Shown: positions 19,723 to 30,393, counted from the stretch's first letter. The stretch is DNA of 64,000 nt from Bacteroidales bacterium (GCA_014800685.1 JAAVFQ010000013.1:1-64000); one strand, 5' to 3'. Numbers and translations: made by a program. Notes: a model not told the origin generated them from the sequence alone.

Positions 19723-21459
19723 ATGACTAACAAATGGAACTATCAGCCACTCACTCAAGATCAGGCAGATCTGGCAAAAGACATCCTGCCTGAATGCGGA
19801 GGACATAAATGTGTGGCTGAATTATTGATACGTAGAGGGGTCGAGTCTCCGGAAGAGGCTCGCAAATTCTTTTCTCCTACCATTGACGACCTTCACGACC
19901 CTTTCCTGATGAAAGACATGGAAAAGGCCGTCAATCGCCTGAACGCCGCTATGGGAGCCAAACAGAGAATTATGATCTATGGCGACTATGACGTGGATGG
20001 AGTCACTGCCGTAGCTCTCGTCTATAAGTATCTGCAAAATTATTATAGCAACATTGAGTATTATATCCCTACACGCTATGAGGAAGGATACGGCATTTCC
20101 CGCAAAAGCATTGACTACGCCAAGGAGAATGACGTCAAGCTTATCATCGTGCTCGACTGCGGCATCAAGGCGGTAGAGGAAATAGCATACGCCAAGGAGC
20201 AAGGCATCGATTTCATAATCTGCGATCACCACGTCCCTGACGAAGTGCTCCCCCCGGCTGTAGCAATCCTTAACCCCAAACTTCCCGGCTCCACATATCC
20301 CTGCCCTCACCTCAGTGGCTGTGGCGTTGGCTTCAAATTCATGCAAGCGTTTGCCATGAGCAACGGGCTCACTAACCATAATGAGCTGGAGTCTCTTCTT
20401 GACCTCGTGGCCGTAAGCATAGCCGCCGATATTGTCCCTATAGTGGGTGAAAACCGCGTTATGGCTCAATATGGCCTCAAAAGAATCAACTCTAACCCCA
20501 ATCTCGGCCTGCGCTCCATAATCCGACTCTGCAAACTCACCAACAAGACTATCACCATATCGGACGTAATCTTCAAAATCGGCCCCAGAATCAATGCCTC
20601 CGGCAGAATGCAGAGTGGCATTGAAGCCGTCGACCTCCTCGTCTGCAGAGATCTCCATGACGCTTACGAGAAGGGCAAAGACATCGACCAGTATAACAGA
20701 GACCGCAAAGAGCTTGACAAGAGAATCACCGATGAAGCCAATGCGCTTGTGGAGCATAATATCAATATAGTCCACGGCAAGAAGTCTATTGTAGTCTATA
20801 ATAAAGACTGGCATAAAGGCATCATAGGCATTGTAGCCTCTCGCCTCACTGAACTTTACTACAAACCCTCCGTGGTGCTCACTTTCAGCAACGGGCTGGC
20901 CACCGGCTCTTCTCGCTCCGTTCAAGGCTTCGATATTTACAGTGCAGTCAACTCCACTCGCGATCTGCTTGAGAATTTCGGAGGACACACTTACGCCGTC
21001 GGGCTCTCGCTTAAGGAGGAAAATATCCCTCAGTTTACGGAACGCTTCGAAGAATACGTGGCCTCCCACATTCAACCTAATCAGCTATCTCCACAGATAG
21101 AGATTGATTCGGTCATCTCTTTTGCCGACATCACTCCGGAACTCGTCAGCTGGCTGAAAAAGTTTGACCCTTACGGCCCCGGAAATCAGAAGCCGGTTTT
21201 CTGCTCAAGAGGAGTAATAGACTTCGGCACGAGCAAGCTCGTAGGGAAAAATCTCGAACACATCAAACTTGAGCTTGAAGACAACAGCACGAGCCGAGTC
21301 ATTAATGCTATCGCCTTTAATATGGCTCCATATTTCGAGCATATCCACGCCCATAAGCCAATAGACATCTGCTACACCATCGAGCAGACAAGCAGCACTC
21401 GCAGAGGCGACTCCATCCAGCTCATGATTAAAGATATCAGACTTTCCGACCACTCATGA
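19723..21459 (+). CDS. recJ: Single-stranded-DNA exonuclease RecJ
   Basis: 578 residues. The DHH motifs are present: IYGDYDVDGVTA (motif I), LDCGIKA, CDHHVPDE (DHH, motif III), and NASGRM. The C-terminal DHHA1 domain has SSRSVQGFDIY and GGHTYAVGLSL, and an OB fold closes the protein. It degrades single-stranded DNA 5' to 3' in recombination and repair. It overlaps recQ by 4 bp (ATGA), so the two are translationally coupled, a sensible pairing since RecQ unwinds ends for RecJ. Confidence 0.97.
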   Translation: MTNKWNYQPLTQDQADLAKDILPECGGHKCVAELLIRRGVESPEEARKFFSPTIDDLHDPFLMKDMEKAVNRLNAAMGAKQRIMIYGDYDVDGVTAVALVYKYLQNYYSNIEYYIPTRYEEGYGISRKSIDYAKENDVKLIIVLDCGIKAVEEIAYAKEQGIDFIICDHHVPDEVLPPAVAILNPKLPGSTYPCPHLSGCGVGFKFMQAFAMSNGLTNHNELESLLDLVAVSIAADIVPIVGENRVMAQYGLKRINSNPNLGLRSIIRLCKLTNKTITISDVIFKIGPRINASGRMQSGIEAVDLLVCRDLHDAYEKGKDIDQYNRDRKELDKRITDEANALVEHNINIVHGKKSIVVYNKDWHKGIIGIVASRLTELYYKPSVVLTFSNGLATGSSRSVQGFDIYSAVNSTRDLLENFGGHTYAVGLSLKEENIPQFTERFEEYVASHIQPNQLSPQIEIDSVISFADITPELVSWLKKFDPYGPGNQKPVFCSRGVIDFGTSKLVGKNLEHIKLELEDNSTSRVINAIAFNMAPYFEHIHAHKPIDICYTIEQTSSTRRGDSIQLMIKDIRLSDHS

Positions 21460-23426
21460 GCCAAGCCGCTGAGAGCGCTCTGCGTCAAGGACTCCTCCAA
21501 GTGCTCAAAAAGCATTGGGGGCATGACGCTTTCAGACCCATGCAGGAGGAAATTATTTCCTCGTTTCTAAATGGTCACGACACGGTAGGACTGATGCCCA
21601 CCGGAGGCGGAAAGTCTATCACTTTCCAGGTGCCGGGCATTTATGCCGACGGGCTTACTTTGGTCATCACTCCGCTCATCTCCTTGATGAAAGATCAAGT
21701 GGACTCCCTTAGAAAACGCCATGTCAAGGCTGTCTATATTTATGGCGGAATGTCTTCGGCGGAATGGCGCCAATCCTGGGATCTGCTCACTAACGGTAGA
21801 GCCCGTTTTCTTTACTGTTCACCCGAAAGGCTCCGCAACGAACGTTTCCGCGCCGAACTTCTTCACCTAAACGTTGCGCGTATCGTCATCGACGAAGCCC
21901 ACTGTGTCTCTCAATGGGGTTACGATTTCCGCCCGGACTATCTGAATATAGCATCACTCAGACAGCTTCTTCCGGGGCGACCGATGCTCGCCCTGACCGC
22001 CACGGCGACTCCTCGCGTGCTGCAAGACATCTGCGAAAAGACCGGAATGTCTCACCCTCGCGTCTTCCGTACCGGATTCTCCCGGAGCAATATCAGCTAT
22101 ATCGTCAGGCCTACTCAGGACAAAACTCAAGAAATGCTCCACATTCTCCGCAGCACGGAGGGCTCGGCCATTGTCTACGTCAGAAGCCGCCGGCGCACTC
22201 GTGATTTGTCGGAATTGCTGCGCTCTCAGGGATTTACGGCTCTACCCTATCATGCAGGTATGGATTCTCAGTCTAAGGCCGCCAATCAGAACGAATGGAT
22301 GGAGGGCAAAGTGCGCGTCATGGTGGCCACCAATGCTTTCGGGATGGGGATTGACAAGCCCGACGTGAGGCTCGTCATCCACCACGATATGCCCTCTTCC
22401 CTCGAAGAGTATTATCAGGAAGCGGGAAGAGCCGGGCGGGATAGGAAGAACTCTTTCGCTGTGCTGCTCGCAGGAACGCGCGATAAGGCTATTCTCAGAC
22501 GTCGGGTCTCTGAAATGTTTCCCCCAAGAGAGGATGTCAAGCGCGTTTACGAACTCTTATGCACTTTTCTTAACGTAAGCATCGGCGAGGGATATGAGAA
22601 ACTGTTTGAGTTTGAATTAGCGAAATTCTGCAAAATCTTCGGATATAAGGATGATTTTGTCCGCCATTCTCTAAGACTGCTCTCCCAGTCAGGCCTTATC
22701 ACTTTTCTCGAAGAGATTACCATGAAGAGCAGGCTTCTCCTTACCATCAGCCGTGAGGAGCTATATAATGTCAGCGGTCTTTCGCCGGACGCCGAGATGA
22801 TACTTACAAAAATCCTGCGTCTTTACACCGGCCTTTTCACCGATTATGCTTATATAGAAGAGGAAGTGATAGCCCACGAGCTCTCCATCTCCAACCGAAG
22901 GGTATATGAGGGTCTGCTGGAACTTTCAAGGGCGGGTGTGCTTTCCTACATCCCTCGGCGGAGAATGCCATATATCCATTTCCCCACCGCTCGTGAGGAA
23001 ACAAGGTATATCAAAATCCCTAAAACGGTCTACGAAGAACGCCTCGAAAATATATCGCAGCGCACAGAGGCTATGATAGACTACGCTTTCAATGGGGAAA
23101 AATGCCGTGTGGAGCGTGTGCTGGAATATTTCGGTGAGGAGGGCTCAGGAGCCTGCGGTTCCTGCGACGTGTGCAGAAGACACCGCTCTCCCTCCGCTAA
23201 GCCTGATCCTGAGAAGACCGAAATGTTTATGGAGAATATCATCGCTTCCCAACCGGACGGTCTCATGGCTGCCGATCTCAAATTGGTTAAGGGAGCGCAT
23301 AAGGAGGCAATAGCTGATGCCCTTCGCACTCTCGTGCTTTCCCAGCGTATAGAGGTGCGCGGCGGACGCTACTTTCCGGGGCCGAAGTGTAAATGCAAGG
23401 TTGTGAGAGAGAGGAAAAATTTGTAA
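21456..23426 (+). CDS. recQ: ATP-dependent DNA helicase RecQ
   Basis: 656 residues. The helicase core carries MPTGGGKS (motif I), VIDEAHCVSQWGYDFRPDY (motif II, DEAH, plus the RecQ aromatic loop), and QEAGRAGRD (motif VI). A zinc-binding domain (CGSCDVC) and winged-helix RQC region follow. The C-terminus ends in a basic segment with KCKCK rather than a clear HRDC domain. It unwinds DNA 3' to 5'. Coupled to recJ by a 4-bp overlap; tamB follows 25 bp later with its own -7 box overlapping the recQ stop. Confidence 0.96.
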   Translation: MSQAAESALRQGLLQVLKKHWGHDAFRPMQEEIISSFLNGHDTVGLMPTGGGKSITFQVPGIYADGLTLVITPLISLMKDQVDSLRKRHVKAVYIYGGMSSAEWRQSWDLLTNGRARFLYCSPERLRNERFRAELLHLNVARIVIDEAHCVSQWGYDFRPDYLNIASLRQLLPGRPMLALTATATPRVLQDICEKTGMSHPRVFRTGFSRSNISYIVRPTQDKTQEMLHILRSTEGSAIVYVRSRRRTRDLSELLRSQGFTALPYHAGMDSQSKAANQNEWMEGKVRVMVATNAFGMGIDKPDVRLVIHHDMPSSLEEYYQEAGRAGRDRKNSFAVLLAGTRDKAILRRRVSEMFPPREDVKRVYELLCTFLNVSIGEGYEKLFEFELAKFCKIFGYKDDFVRHSLRLLSQSGLITFLEEITMKSRLLLTISREELYNVSGLSPDAEMILTKILRLYTGLFTDYAYIEEEVIAHELSISNRRVYEGLLELSRAGVLSYIPRRRMPYIHFPTAREETRYIKIPKTVYEERLENISQRTEAMIDYAFNGEKCRVERVLEYFGEEGSGACGSCDVCRRHRSPSAKPDPEKTEMFMENIIASQPDGLMAADLKLVKGAHKEAIADALRTLVLSQRIEVRGGRYFPGPKCKCKVVRERKNL

Positions 23427-23431
23427 CTTTG
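23424..23431 (+). promoter_or_regulatory. -7 box for tamB overlapping the recQ stop
   Basis: TAACTTTG, 21 bp before the tamB start, suggests tamB-tsaD-cinA can be transcribed separately from recJQ. Confidence 0.5.
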
Positions 23432-23451
23432 CAGGCTGATTGTAGTTATTA

Positions 23452-26400
23452 ATGAGTTTCTTTAAAGAGTCATATAGAGTCCTGAGGAGCATACTTTTCT
23501 CTGCCATACTTCTGGCCGTCTCCCTTTACGTGGCTCTCTATATCGCTCTCTCGCTTCCTTTTGTCCAGTCTCGCATTAAGGGCATTGCGGAGAAGGAGCT
23601 GTCGTCTCTTTTCCACTCCGAAGTCAGCATAGGTAATCTCTCTATCTCGCCATTCAGTCAGATTATAATTGACGATGTGCGCATCCCCTCTCCTGATGGT
23701 AAAGAGTGTGTAAGAGCTGCAAAAATAGGGGCCGGAATATCTCTGTCTGACCTCATCTTTCAGAGGAAAATCATCATCACTTACGCTGAAATCCTCGATT
23801 TCCACGCCGCTATCTCGCAAAAAGCTGAGGGTGAGCCTCTAAATATTCAGTTCATTATAGACACCTTCAAACCGAAGGAGCCCGGCAAGCCCCCCACAAA
23901 GTTCGATCTGAAAATCCGAAATGTAGTAATCAGAAGACTTTCAGCCACTTTCGACCGTGAATGGAAAACTCGCCTGCGCCAGCCGGGACGAATGGACTTC
24001 AATCATCTCAGTATATCTAATCTCTGCCTTGACCTTACCCTCCCCAGGGTCAGTAATGATGAATACAGAATTGATCTGCGCCGGCTCTCTATGGAAGAAA
24101 AAAGCGGGTTCAGGCTTGACAGACTCTCTCTAAAGGCTCTTCTCACTCAGAACGTCCTCGAAGTCAGCGACCTGCACATCAACCTGCCCGGCACTTCCCT
24201 CTCCCCCTCTGACATCTCGCTGCAGTTCTCCTCCATGAATGAAATCGGAGATGCTATCGTCAATGGCCGACACTCGATCTCTCTTTCCAATAATAAGGTC
24301 ACTCTTTCAGATTTTTCCCCATTTTTACCCGCTCTCTCATCATTCACCCAGCCTCTACAGCTATCCCTGAAAGCGGCCGGATCCAAAGAGAACGTTTCCA
24401 TTGAGCAGCTTTTAGTCAGCACAGCCAACGACAAAATCCACATCAATCTCACGGGAAGCTATATCGCTGGCGCCGAAAGGGGCAAGCCGGAAGTGAGACT
24501 CCCCCGGCTGAGGCTATATGTAGATGCTGATGAGATGACCAAAATCATCAATAACCTTTCACCGCTGCCCACGCAGACTAATCGTATGCTTGCGGCGCTT
24601 GGCGAATTGCGTCTGGATGCCTCTGCAAGCTATGTGGCTGACAACATCGGATTCAAAGGGCTGCTGGGCGCCGGAATCGGACAGTTGAATATGGATGCCG
24701 TTTGCAACATCGCAGACAAAAAGAATATTGCCATTAAGGGGAAGGTGGCCACTGAAAGTTTTAACTTAAGCGGACTCCTCCCGGAAAGCGGACTCGGAAA
24801 GGTGATATTGACAGCCGAAGCCGACATGAGGATTCTTAACGGGAAACCTGAAGGCTACGCTGTGGCCGACATTCCTTTTATAGAATATAAAGGAAACACA
24901 CTGACCAATATTCATTTCGATGCAGAGAAGGACGGAGAGAGCATCTCCGGCGTTTTCTCCATCGACGATCCCGCAGCCTCCGCGGATGCGCAGATTGATC
25001 TCACGCTCCGGGAAGCAAGCAAACATATAGCCGCCAATATTGATATAGACAGACTTATTCCCACCGGAATAATCCCGGTTGGCAAAATGCCTTTCAGCTC
25101 ATTTCATGGCTCTCTTCGCACTGATATTTCTCTTATCGGTAATGACGATCTACGCGGATTTCTTGAGGCTGACGACCTCAGGATGGTCTTGAATGATGAG
25201 CGAGAATTAAGCATTCCCTATATCAGCCTTCATTCCGACGTTAACGAGGACTCAGGCGTAAGAGACATAAACCTCTCTTCGGACTTTATCACAGCGGCTA
25301 TGACGGGACATTTTTCTCCCGGAAAGCTCCCTCTCATCTTCCGCACTATGCTCTCCAAGGCTTTCCCCTCTCTAATCGTCCCTCCCGCTACCCTCCCTTC
25401 ATTGGACGGACAGAATTTTGACCTGACGGTCAATATAAAGAACGACAATACGCTCACGGAGTTTTTTAATCTCCCGGTAAGGCTGCTCACCGATGTGCCT
25501 GTCAGAATGGGATTTGACGGCGATCTCGGAACTGCCGATCTGAATGTCGACATCCCGTATCTGCAGCAGGGTAAGAACAAGCTTATACGCGACATCTCGC
25601 TTAAAGGACTGCTCAATGATCCTCTCCACAGCGCTTCTCTTCTCCTCAGCGCAGGGCTTCCCAATAAGAATGGAGAAGTGGCTCTAAACCTCGCCGCCAC
25701 GGCCATTGATGACGTAATATCCACAGACATCGGATGGAAATTGAATCGACCGAAGGCATACGACGGTAAAGTGTCACTCCAGGGCACCCTCTCCCGCAAC
25801 CCCGATTCCGGACACCTCGACGTAGAGGCTGAAATCAAGCCCGGAGTCTTTCATGTCAACGATGCTACCTGGATGGTGGAGCCGGCCAAAGTCAATTATT
25901 ACGATAAACTCATTACGGTGGATAATCTCCGCGTCAGTCACGGCGCGCAGTATGTGGACATCAACGGCAAAGCCTCAGCATCACCGCTCGACACTCTGGC
26001 CATCTCTCTCTCCGGCATAGACCTTGATTATATTTTCGAGACTCTCAATATCAATTATGTCACCTTCGGCGGAACTGCCACCGGAAAAGTAAAGGCCTGC
26101 GCCGCCTTCTCTCCTCTTCCGAGAGCGTTTACAGACGGACTCTTCGTGAAAAATCTCTCCTACAATGGCGCCGTTCTCGGTAATGCCGACCTGAAGAGCA
26201 GCTGGGATCATAAAAACAAAAAGGTGGCGATCCGCGGCGACATCCTCAACGAGTCGCTTCACAAAACTGTAATCGACGGAGGCATCTGGGTGACAAGAGA
26301 CTCCCTCAGCTTCGATCTGGACGCCGATAAGGTCAACATCCGTTTCCTGCAGCCATTCATGGCCGCTTTCTCCTCTGACGTTTCAGGACTCGCATCCGGA

Positions 26401-27984
26401 AAAGCCAAACTCTATGGCACTTTCAGCGACATTGACCTCGTAGGCCGACTCTTTGCCGACACAATTTCCATGAAGCTTGATTACACAAATACCTATTATT
26501 CAGGCTCAGATTCCGTCATTCTGAATCCCGGCCATATCATAATTCCCGATTTCAAGCTCTATGACCGCTTTGGCAACTCAGCGGTCTTCTCGGGATGGCT
26601 GAAACATCGCTATTTCCACGACCCAGTTTTTGAATTTAAACTCCGCGACGCTCACCATCTGCTGTGCTACGATACAGACGCCCGGTTTAATCCGGACTGG
26701 TATGGCAGGATATTCGGAAACGGTTCAGCCGCCATCGAAGGGAAACCGGGGCTTGTCAGCATTCTTGTTGACATGACCACTACGCCTGGCTCCGACTTCA
26801 CCTTTGTTCTTAATGACAATGAGGCCGCCGACGACTACAGATTCCTTTCCTTTACCGACCGGAGAAAGGAGGAGGCTGAGAAAAACCGGCCCGACACTAT
26901 TCCCGATTTCATAAAGGCTTTCAACAAGCGGGTGGAAGCGATGGAAGCCCCTCCCTCAGATTTCATTCTTGACCTCCGCGCTACAATTACTCCGCAGGCA
27001 AGTATCAATCTTATCATGGATCCGGTGGCCGGCGACAAGATAAGGGCTCACGGAGAGGGTGCTATGCAGATAGGCTACTCTTCGTTCAGCGACGAGATGA
27101 CTATGTATGGCAAATACATAGTCTCTGAGGGCATGTATAACTTCACCCTGCAAGACCTCATTTTAAAAGATTTTCTTATCCGCCCGGGAAGCTCAGTGAC
27201 TTTCAATGGTGACCCCCTGCAGGCTATTCTTGACATCACGGCAGCCTACAGGGTCAACACTAACCTTACAGAACTCGACCCAAGCTTCGCCTCTGACAGA
27301 GACCTGAACCGAACCAATGTGCCCGTAGAAGCTCTGCTCCTCGTCAAGGGTGAGATAGACTCTCCGGAGATTAGCTTTGACATTGCCCTCCCCACCGTAA
27401 ACTCCGATGTTGAGAGAAAGGTCAAATCCATCATTTCCACCGACGATATGATGAGCAGACAGGTGATCTATCTTCTCGCTCTGAATCGTTTCTATACGCC
27501 GGATTTCACCAGCTCCGGATCCAACTCCAACGGAGGAAGCGAATTTGCTTCTGTGGCCTCATCTACTATCTCTTCTCAAATCTCCAACATCCTCGGAGCG
27601 CTTTCCGACCGTTGGACCATTGCCCCTTCTTTCCGCACGGATAAAGGTGATTTCAGCGACATGGAGGTAGACGTGACCATAGCGTCCCGTCTCTTCAATA
27701 ACCGCCTGCTTGTCAACGGCAATCTCGGCTATCGCGACCGCTCCACTTCCAACACCACTTTCGTAGGCGATTTCGACATAGAATATCTCCTTAACAGAAG
27801 CGGAAACCTGCGACTTAAAGCCTACAATCACTTTAACGACCAGAACTATTACCTCAAGTCAGCCCTCACCACTCAGGGCGTCGGAGTCGTCCTCAGACGT
27901 GACTTTGACGATCCTCTCAGCTGGATAAAAAGACTTAGAAAAAAATATCTCCATAAAAAGATGGACGCTGACAAAAAGGAATAG
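23452..27984 (+). CDS. tamB: TamB-like translocation and assembly module / AsmA-like lipid transport protein
   Basis: 1510 residues. An N-terminal membrane anchor (about 12-35, SILFSAILLAVSLYVALYIAL) is followed by a long periplasmic body of repeated beta-rich segments, and a C-terminal TamB (DUF490) domain containing a DMMSRQVIYLLALNRF segment. Such proteins form a hydrophobic beta-groove spanning the periplasm and move phospholipid to the outer membrane or help outer membrane protein assembly. tamA is not adjacent here. It is followed after 29 bp by tsaD. Confidence 0.88.
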   Translation: MSFFKESYRVLRSILFSAILLAVSLYVALYIALSLPFVQSRIKGIAEKELSSLFHSEVSIGNLSISPFSQIIIDDVRIPSPDGKECVRAAKIGAGISLSDLIFQRKIIITYAEILDFHAAISQKAEGEPLNIQFIIDTFKPKEPGKPPTKFDLKIRNVVIRRLSATFDREWKTRLRQPGRMDFNHLSISNLCLDLTLPRVSNDEYRIDLRRLSMEEKSGFRLDRLSLKALLTQNVLEVSDLHINLPGTSLSPSDISLQFSSMNEIGDAIVNGRHSISLSNNKVTLSDFSPFLPALSSFTQPLQLSLKAAGSKENVSIEQLLVSTANDKIHINLTGSYIAGAERGKPEVRLPRLRLYVDADEMTKIINNLSPLPTQTNRMLAALGELRLDASASYVADNIGFKGLLGAGIGQLNMDAVCNIADKKNIAIKGKVATESFNLSGLLPESGLGKVILTAEADMRILNGKPEGYAVADIPFIEYKGNTLTNIHFDAEKDGESISGVFSIDDPAASADAQIDLTLREASKHIAANIDIDRLIPTGIIPVGKMPFSSFHGSLRTDISLIGNDDLRGFLEADDLRMVLNDERELSIPYISLHSDVNEDSGVRDINLSSDFITAAMTGHFSPGKLPLIFRTMLSKAFPSLIVPPATLPSLDGQNFDLTVNIKNDNTLTEFFNLPVRLLTDVPVRMGFDGDLGTADLNVDIPYLQQGKNKLIRDISLKGLLNDPLHSASLLLSAGLPNKNGEVALNLAATAIDDVISTDIGWKLNRPKAYDGKVSLQGTLSRNPDSGHLDVEAEIKPGVFHVNDATWMVEPAKVNYYDKLITVDNLRVSHGAQYVDINGKASASPLDTLAISLSGIDLDYIFETLNINYVTFGGTATGKVKACAAFSPLPRAFTDGLFVKNLSYNGAVLGNADLKSSWDHKNKKVAIRGDILNESLHKTVIDGGIWVTRDSLSFDLDADKVNIRFLQPFMAAFSSDVSGLASGKAKLYGTFSDIDLVGRLFADTISMKLDYTNTYYSGSDSVILNPGHIIIPDFKLYDRFGNSAVFSGWLKHRYFHDPVFEFKLRDAHHLLCYDTDARFNPDWYGRIFGNGSAAIEGKPGLVSILVDMTTTPGSDFTFVLNDNEAADDYRFLSFTDRRKEEAEKNRPDTIPDFIKAFNKRVEAMEAPPSDFILDLRATITPQASINLIMDPVAGDKIRAHGEGAMQIGYSSFSDEMTMYGKYIVSEGMYNFTLQDLILKDFLIRPGSSVTFNGDPLQAILDITAAYRVNTNLTELDPSFASDRDLNRTNVPVEALLLVKGEIDSPEISFDIALPTVNSDVERKVKSIISTDDMMSRQVIYLLALNRFYTPDFTSSGSNSNGGSEFASVASSTISSQISNILGALSDRWTIAPSFRTDKGDFSDMEVDVTIASRLFNNRLLVNGNLGYRDRSTSNTTFVGDFDIEYLLNRSGNLRLKAYNHFNDQNYYLKSALTTQGVGVVLRRDFDDPLSWIKRLRKKYLHKKMDADKKE

Positions 27985-28013
27985 ATAAATTTTATGAGTA
28001 AATTTAGAACTTA

Positions 28014-29030
28014 ATGAGTGAAATAATACTTGGCATAGAATCCTCTTGCGACGACACCTCAGCCGCCGTAATTCGAGATGGTGTGCTGCTCTCAAACGTC
28101 ATAGCCTCGCAGAGTGTACACGAAAACTATGGGGGCGTAGTGCCCGAGCTTGCCTCGCGCGCCCATCAGCAAAACATTGTGCCCGTGGTCAGCGAAGCAA
28201 TTCGCCTGGCCGGAATTGACAAAAATGATATTTCCGCCATCGCCTTTACCCGCGGTCCGGGTCTTCTCGGTTCGCTGCTTGTCGGCACCTCCTTTGCCAA
28301 AGGACTCTCTATAGCACTCCGGGCTCCTCTCATCGACGTCAATCATCTTCACGGACACGTCCTCTCTCATTTCATTAAGGAAAAGCCGGAAGACGAGACC
28401 CCCTCTTTCCCTTTTATTTGTCTGCTCATTTCAGGAGGCAACTCCCAGATAGTTCTCGTCAAATCCCCCTTCGAAATGGAGATACTCGGACAGACCATTG
28501 ACGATGCAGCCGGAGAAGCATTTGACAAATGCGCCAAGGTGATGGGACTTCCCTATCCCGGCGGTCCTCACATAGACCGACTCGCTGCCGAAGGTGATCC
28601 CTCAGCATTTAAATTCAGCAAGCCCAACATCCCCGGACTCGATTATTCCTTCTCCGGACTGAAGACCTCATTCCTCTACACTCTTAGAGACAATCTGAAA
28701 AAAGATCCTGAATTTATTGAAAAAAACCGAGCCGACCTCGCAGCCTCACTTCAGAAAACTATAATCGATATACTGCTCTCAAAACTCGAGAAAGCCGTCA
28801 GTCAGCATCCGGTAAAGGAGCTCGCCATCGGCGGAGGAGTGTCAGCTAACTCAGGCGTGAGAAAAGCTATAGAAGAATTCTGCAGGGATAAAGGAATACG
28901 CGCATGGATACCACCTCGGAAATTCACAACCGACAATGCCGCAATGGTGGCTATCGCCGGCATGTTTGCATATAGAGACGGCCAGCGCGCTTCTCTCGAC
29001 CTACCCCCCTACGCCCGAGTAACTATTTGA
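28014..29030 (+). CDS. tsaD: tRNA N6-adenosine threonylcarbamoyltransferase
   Basis: 338 residues of the ASKHA fold. GIESSCDDTSAAV is near residue 6, the metal-binding HLHGH (about 113) is present, and LISGGNSQIV and GGGVSANSGVR follow. TsaD, with TsaB and TsaE, transfers the threonylcarbamoyl group to A37 of tRNAs reading ANN codons. Length is normal. It lies between tamB and the cinA/pncC gene on the same strand. Confidence 0.97.
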   Translation: MSEIILGIESSCDDTSAAVIRDGVLLSNVIASQSVHENYGGVVPELASRAHQQNIVPVVSEAIRLAGIDKNDISAIAFTRGPGLLGSLLVGTSFAKGLSIALRAPLIDVNHLHGHVLSHFIKEKPEDETPSFPFICLLISGGNSQIVLVKSPFEMEILGQTIDDAAGEAFDKCAKVMGLPYPGGPHIDRLAAEGDPSAFKFSKPNIPGLDYSFSGLKTSFLYTLRDNLKKDPEFIEKNRADLAASLQKTIIDILLSKLEKAVSQHPVKELAIGGGVSANSGVRKAIEEFCRDKGIRAWIPPRKFTTDNAAMVAIAGMFAYRDGQRASLDLPPYARVTI

Positions 29031-29067
29031 CCCTATCTGTTGTTATAGATATAGATATTCACAGAAT

Positions 29068-29871
29068 TTGCACATCCGGAAAATGAGCATACAGAAACCC
29101 AAAAAGAGAAAGACCGATGCGAGCCATACCGAGACTCGCCACGTGGTGATATACGGTTATACTAAGCAGGAACTGGCCAACGTCATGCGCCATTTTGAGT
29201 CTCAACTCCCTGATTTTGTAAAAATCACGATAGACAACTCTAATCTGGTGACCAAAATCACCCTTACGGGAATGGACTCCGGAGTGGAACTTCTACGCTT
29301 CCAGATGAACAAATTTCATCAAAACCTCAACGACATCTTCTCTGAAGAGATTGTCTCCCGTGAAGACAAGTCTGTCAGTCAGGTGCTCGGAGAGCTGCTT
29401 ACCGAGCGAGACCTTACCATAGCTTGCGCCGAAAGCTGCACAGGCGGAAATCTGGCTCACCGCATCACTCAGATTCCCGGATCTTCAGCCTATTTTCTCG
29501 GCTCGGTAGTAAGCTATAGCAATGATGTTAAGGCAGACGTGCTGAAAGTGCCTCGCAGGGAAATAGCCACTCACGGAGCCGTAAGCCAGCCTGTAGCCAT
29601 CTCAATGGCAAGAGGAGTGGCAAGACTCATGCGCAGCGACTGTGCGATAGCCACCACCGGAATAGCGGGTCCCGACGGGGGCACCCGCTACAAACCTGTG
29701 GGAACAGTATGGATAGCAGTAAAATGCCGAGACCAGATCGTGAGCGAATGCATCCACTTCAAAGGCTCACGTCAGGAGGTAATCGAAAGTGCCACAAATC
29801 ACGGCATCGTCATGCTTATCAAACTCCTACGCAATAACTACGTGCTTCAGGATGACTTTTATGATGAATAA
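29068..29871 (+). CDS. pncC: Nicotinamide-nucleotide amidase (CinA C-terminal domain) with an N-terminal extension
   Basis: 267 residues. The C-terminal 165 residues are the CinA amidase domain: ACAESCTGGNLAHRIT, GSSAYFLGSVVSYSND, TTGIAGPDGGT, which converts NMN to nicotinate mononucleotide. The first 100 residues match neither the MoCF-like ADP-ribose pyrophosphatase domain of full CinA nor a signal peptide; VVIYGYTKQELANVMRHFE looks like a small alpha/beta domain similar to the linker of CinA. The start could be the ATG at 29083 rather than the TTG at 29068. No transposon-like damage is seen, so a stable short form is likely. Confidence 0.8.
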   Translation: MHIRKMSIQKPKKRKTDASHTETRHVVIYGYTKQELANVMRHFESQLPDFVKITIDNSNLVTKITLTGMDSGVELLRFQMNKFHQNLNDIFSEEIVSREDKSVSQVLGELLTERDLTIACAESCTGGNLAHRITQIPGSSAYFLGSVVSYSNDVKADVLKVPRREIATHGAVSQPVAISMARGVARLMRSDCAIATTGIAGPDGGTRYKPVGTVWIAVKCRDQIVSECIHFKGSRQEVIESATNHGIVMLIKLLRNNYVLQDDFYDE

Positions 29872-29948
29872 ATCGCCACTGAGAAAGCTATAATAGAGCG
29901 AAACTCCCGAAAAATTGCAGAAAATAAAATAAAAAAACACAAGAAAAA

Positions 29949-29980
29949 CTTGTGGGTAAAGATTTTTTTTAGTAACTTTG
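29949..29980 (+). promoter_or_regulatory. Promoter for rpmB-rpmG-DUF4295
   Basis: CTTG (29949-29952), a 20-bp gap, then TAACTTTG (29973-29980), with the start about 130 bp upstream of rpmB. Confidence 0.65.
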
Positions 29981-30109
29981 CACCGAATTTTGAAGGCACC
30001 TCCTGTAAAGATGCGGAAAAAGATGCGCTCCGCATTGATATGAGAACTGAGATGGCGGCCTCAAAACGTAGATAAAAGGTTTAATTTTTAAGAATTAAAG
30101 ACAACAGCC

Positions 30110-30373
30110 ATGTCAAAAGTTTGTCAGATAACCGGCAAGAAGGCTTCAGTGGGCAACAACGTTTCCCACTCCAAGCGTCGCACCAAGCGTAAATTCAAAA
30201 TCAACCTTCACCGCAAAAAATTCTATTGGGTGGAGCAGGATATGTGGATTGAACTCCGCGTGAGCGCACGTGCCCTCCGCACAATCAACAAAATCGGCCT
30301 CAACGCAGCTCTCAAAAAAGCTGAAGCAGAAGGCAACATCGATTATAAAGACATCACTATCGTTTCTCTTTAA
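30110..30373 (+). CDS. rpmB: 50S ribosomal protein L28
   Basis: 87 residues: [25 protein letters not shown] is the L28 signature and [22 protein letters not shown] the central region. First gene of the rpmB-rpmG-DUF4295 operon. Confidence 0.98.
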   Translation: MSKVCQITGKKASVGNNVSHSKRRTKRKFKINLHRKKFYWVEQDMWIELRVSARALRTINKIGLNAALKKAEAEGNIDYKDITIVSL

Positions 30374-30393
30374 TATCTCTCATCCTCTATATT

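Noticed and set aside
19822..21075. Long minus-strand frame opposite recJ (417 codons)
   Set aside because: It mirrors the strong codon bias of recJ on the other strand and its product resembles no protein; shadow frame.
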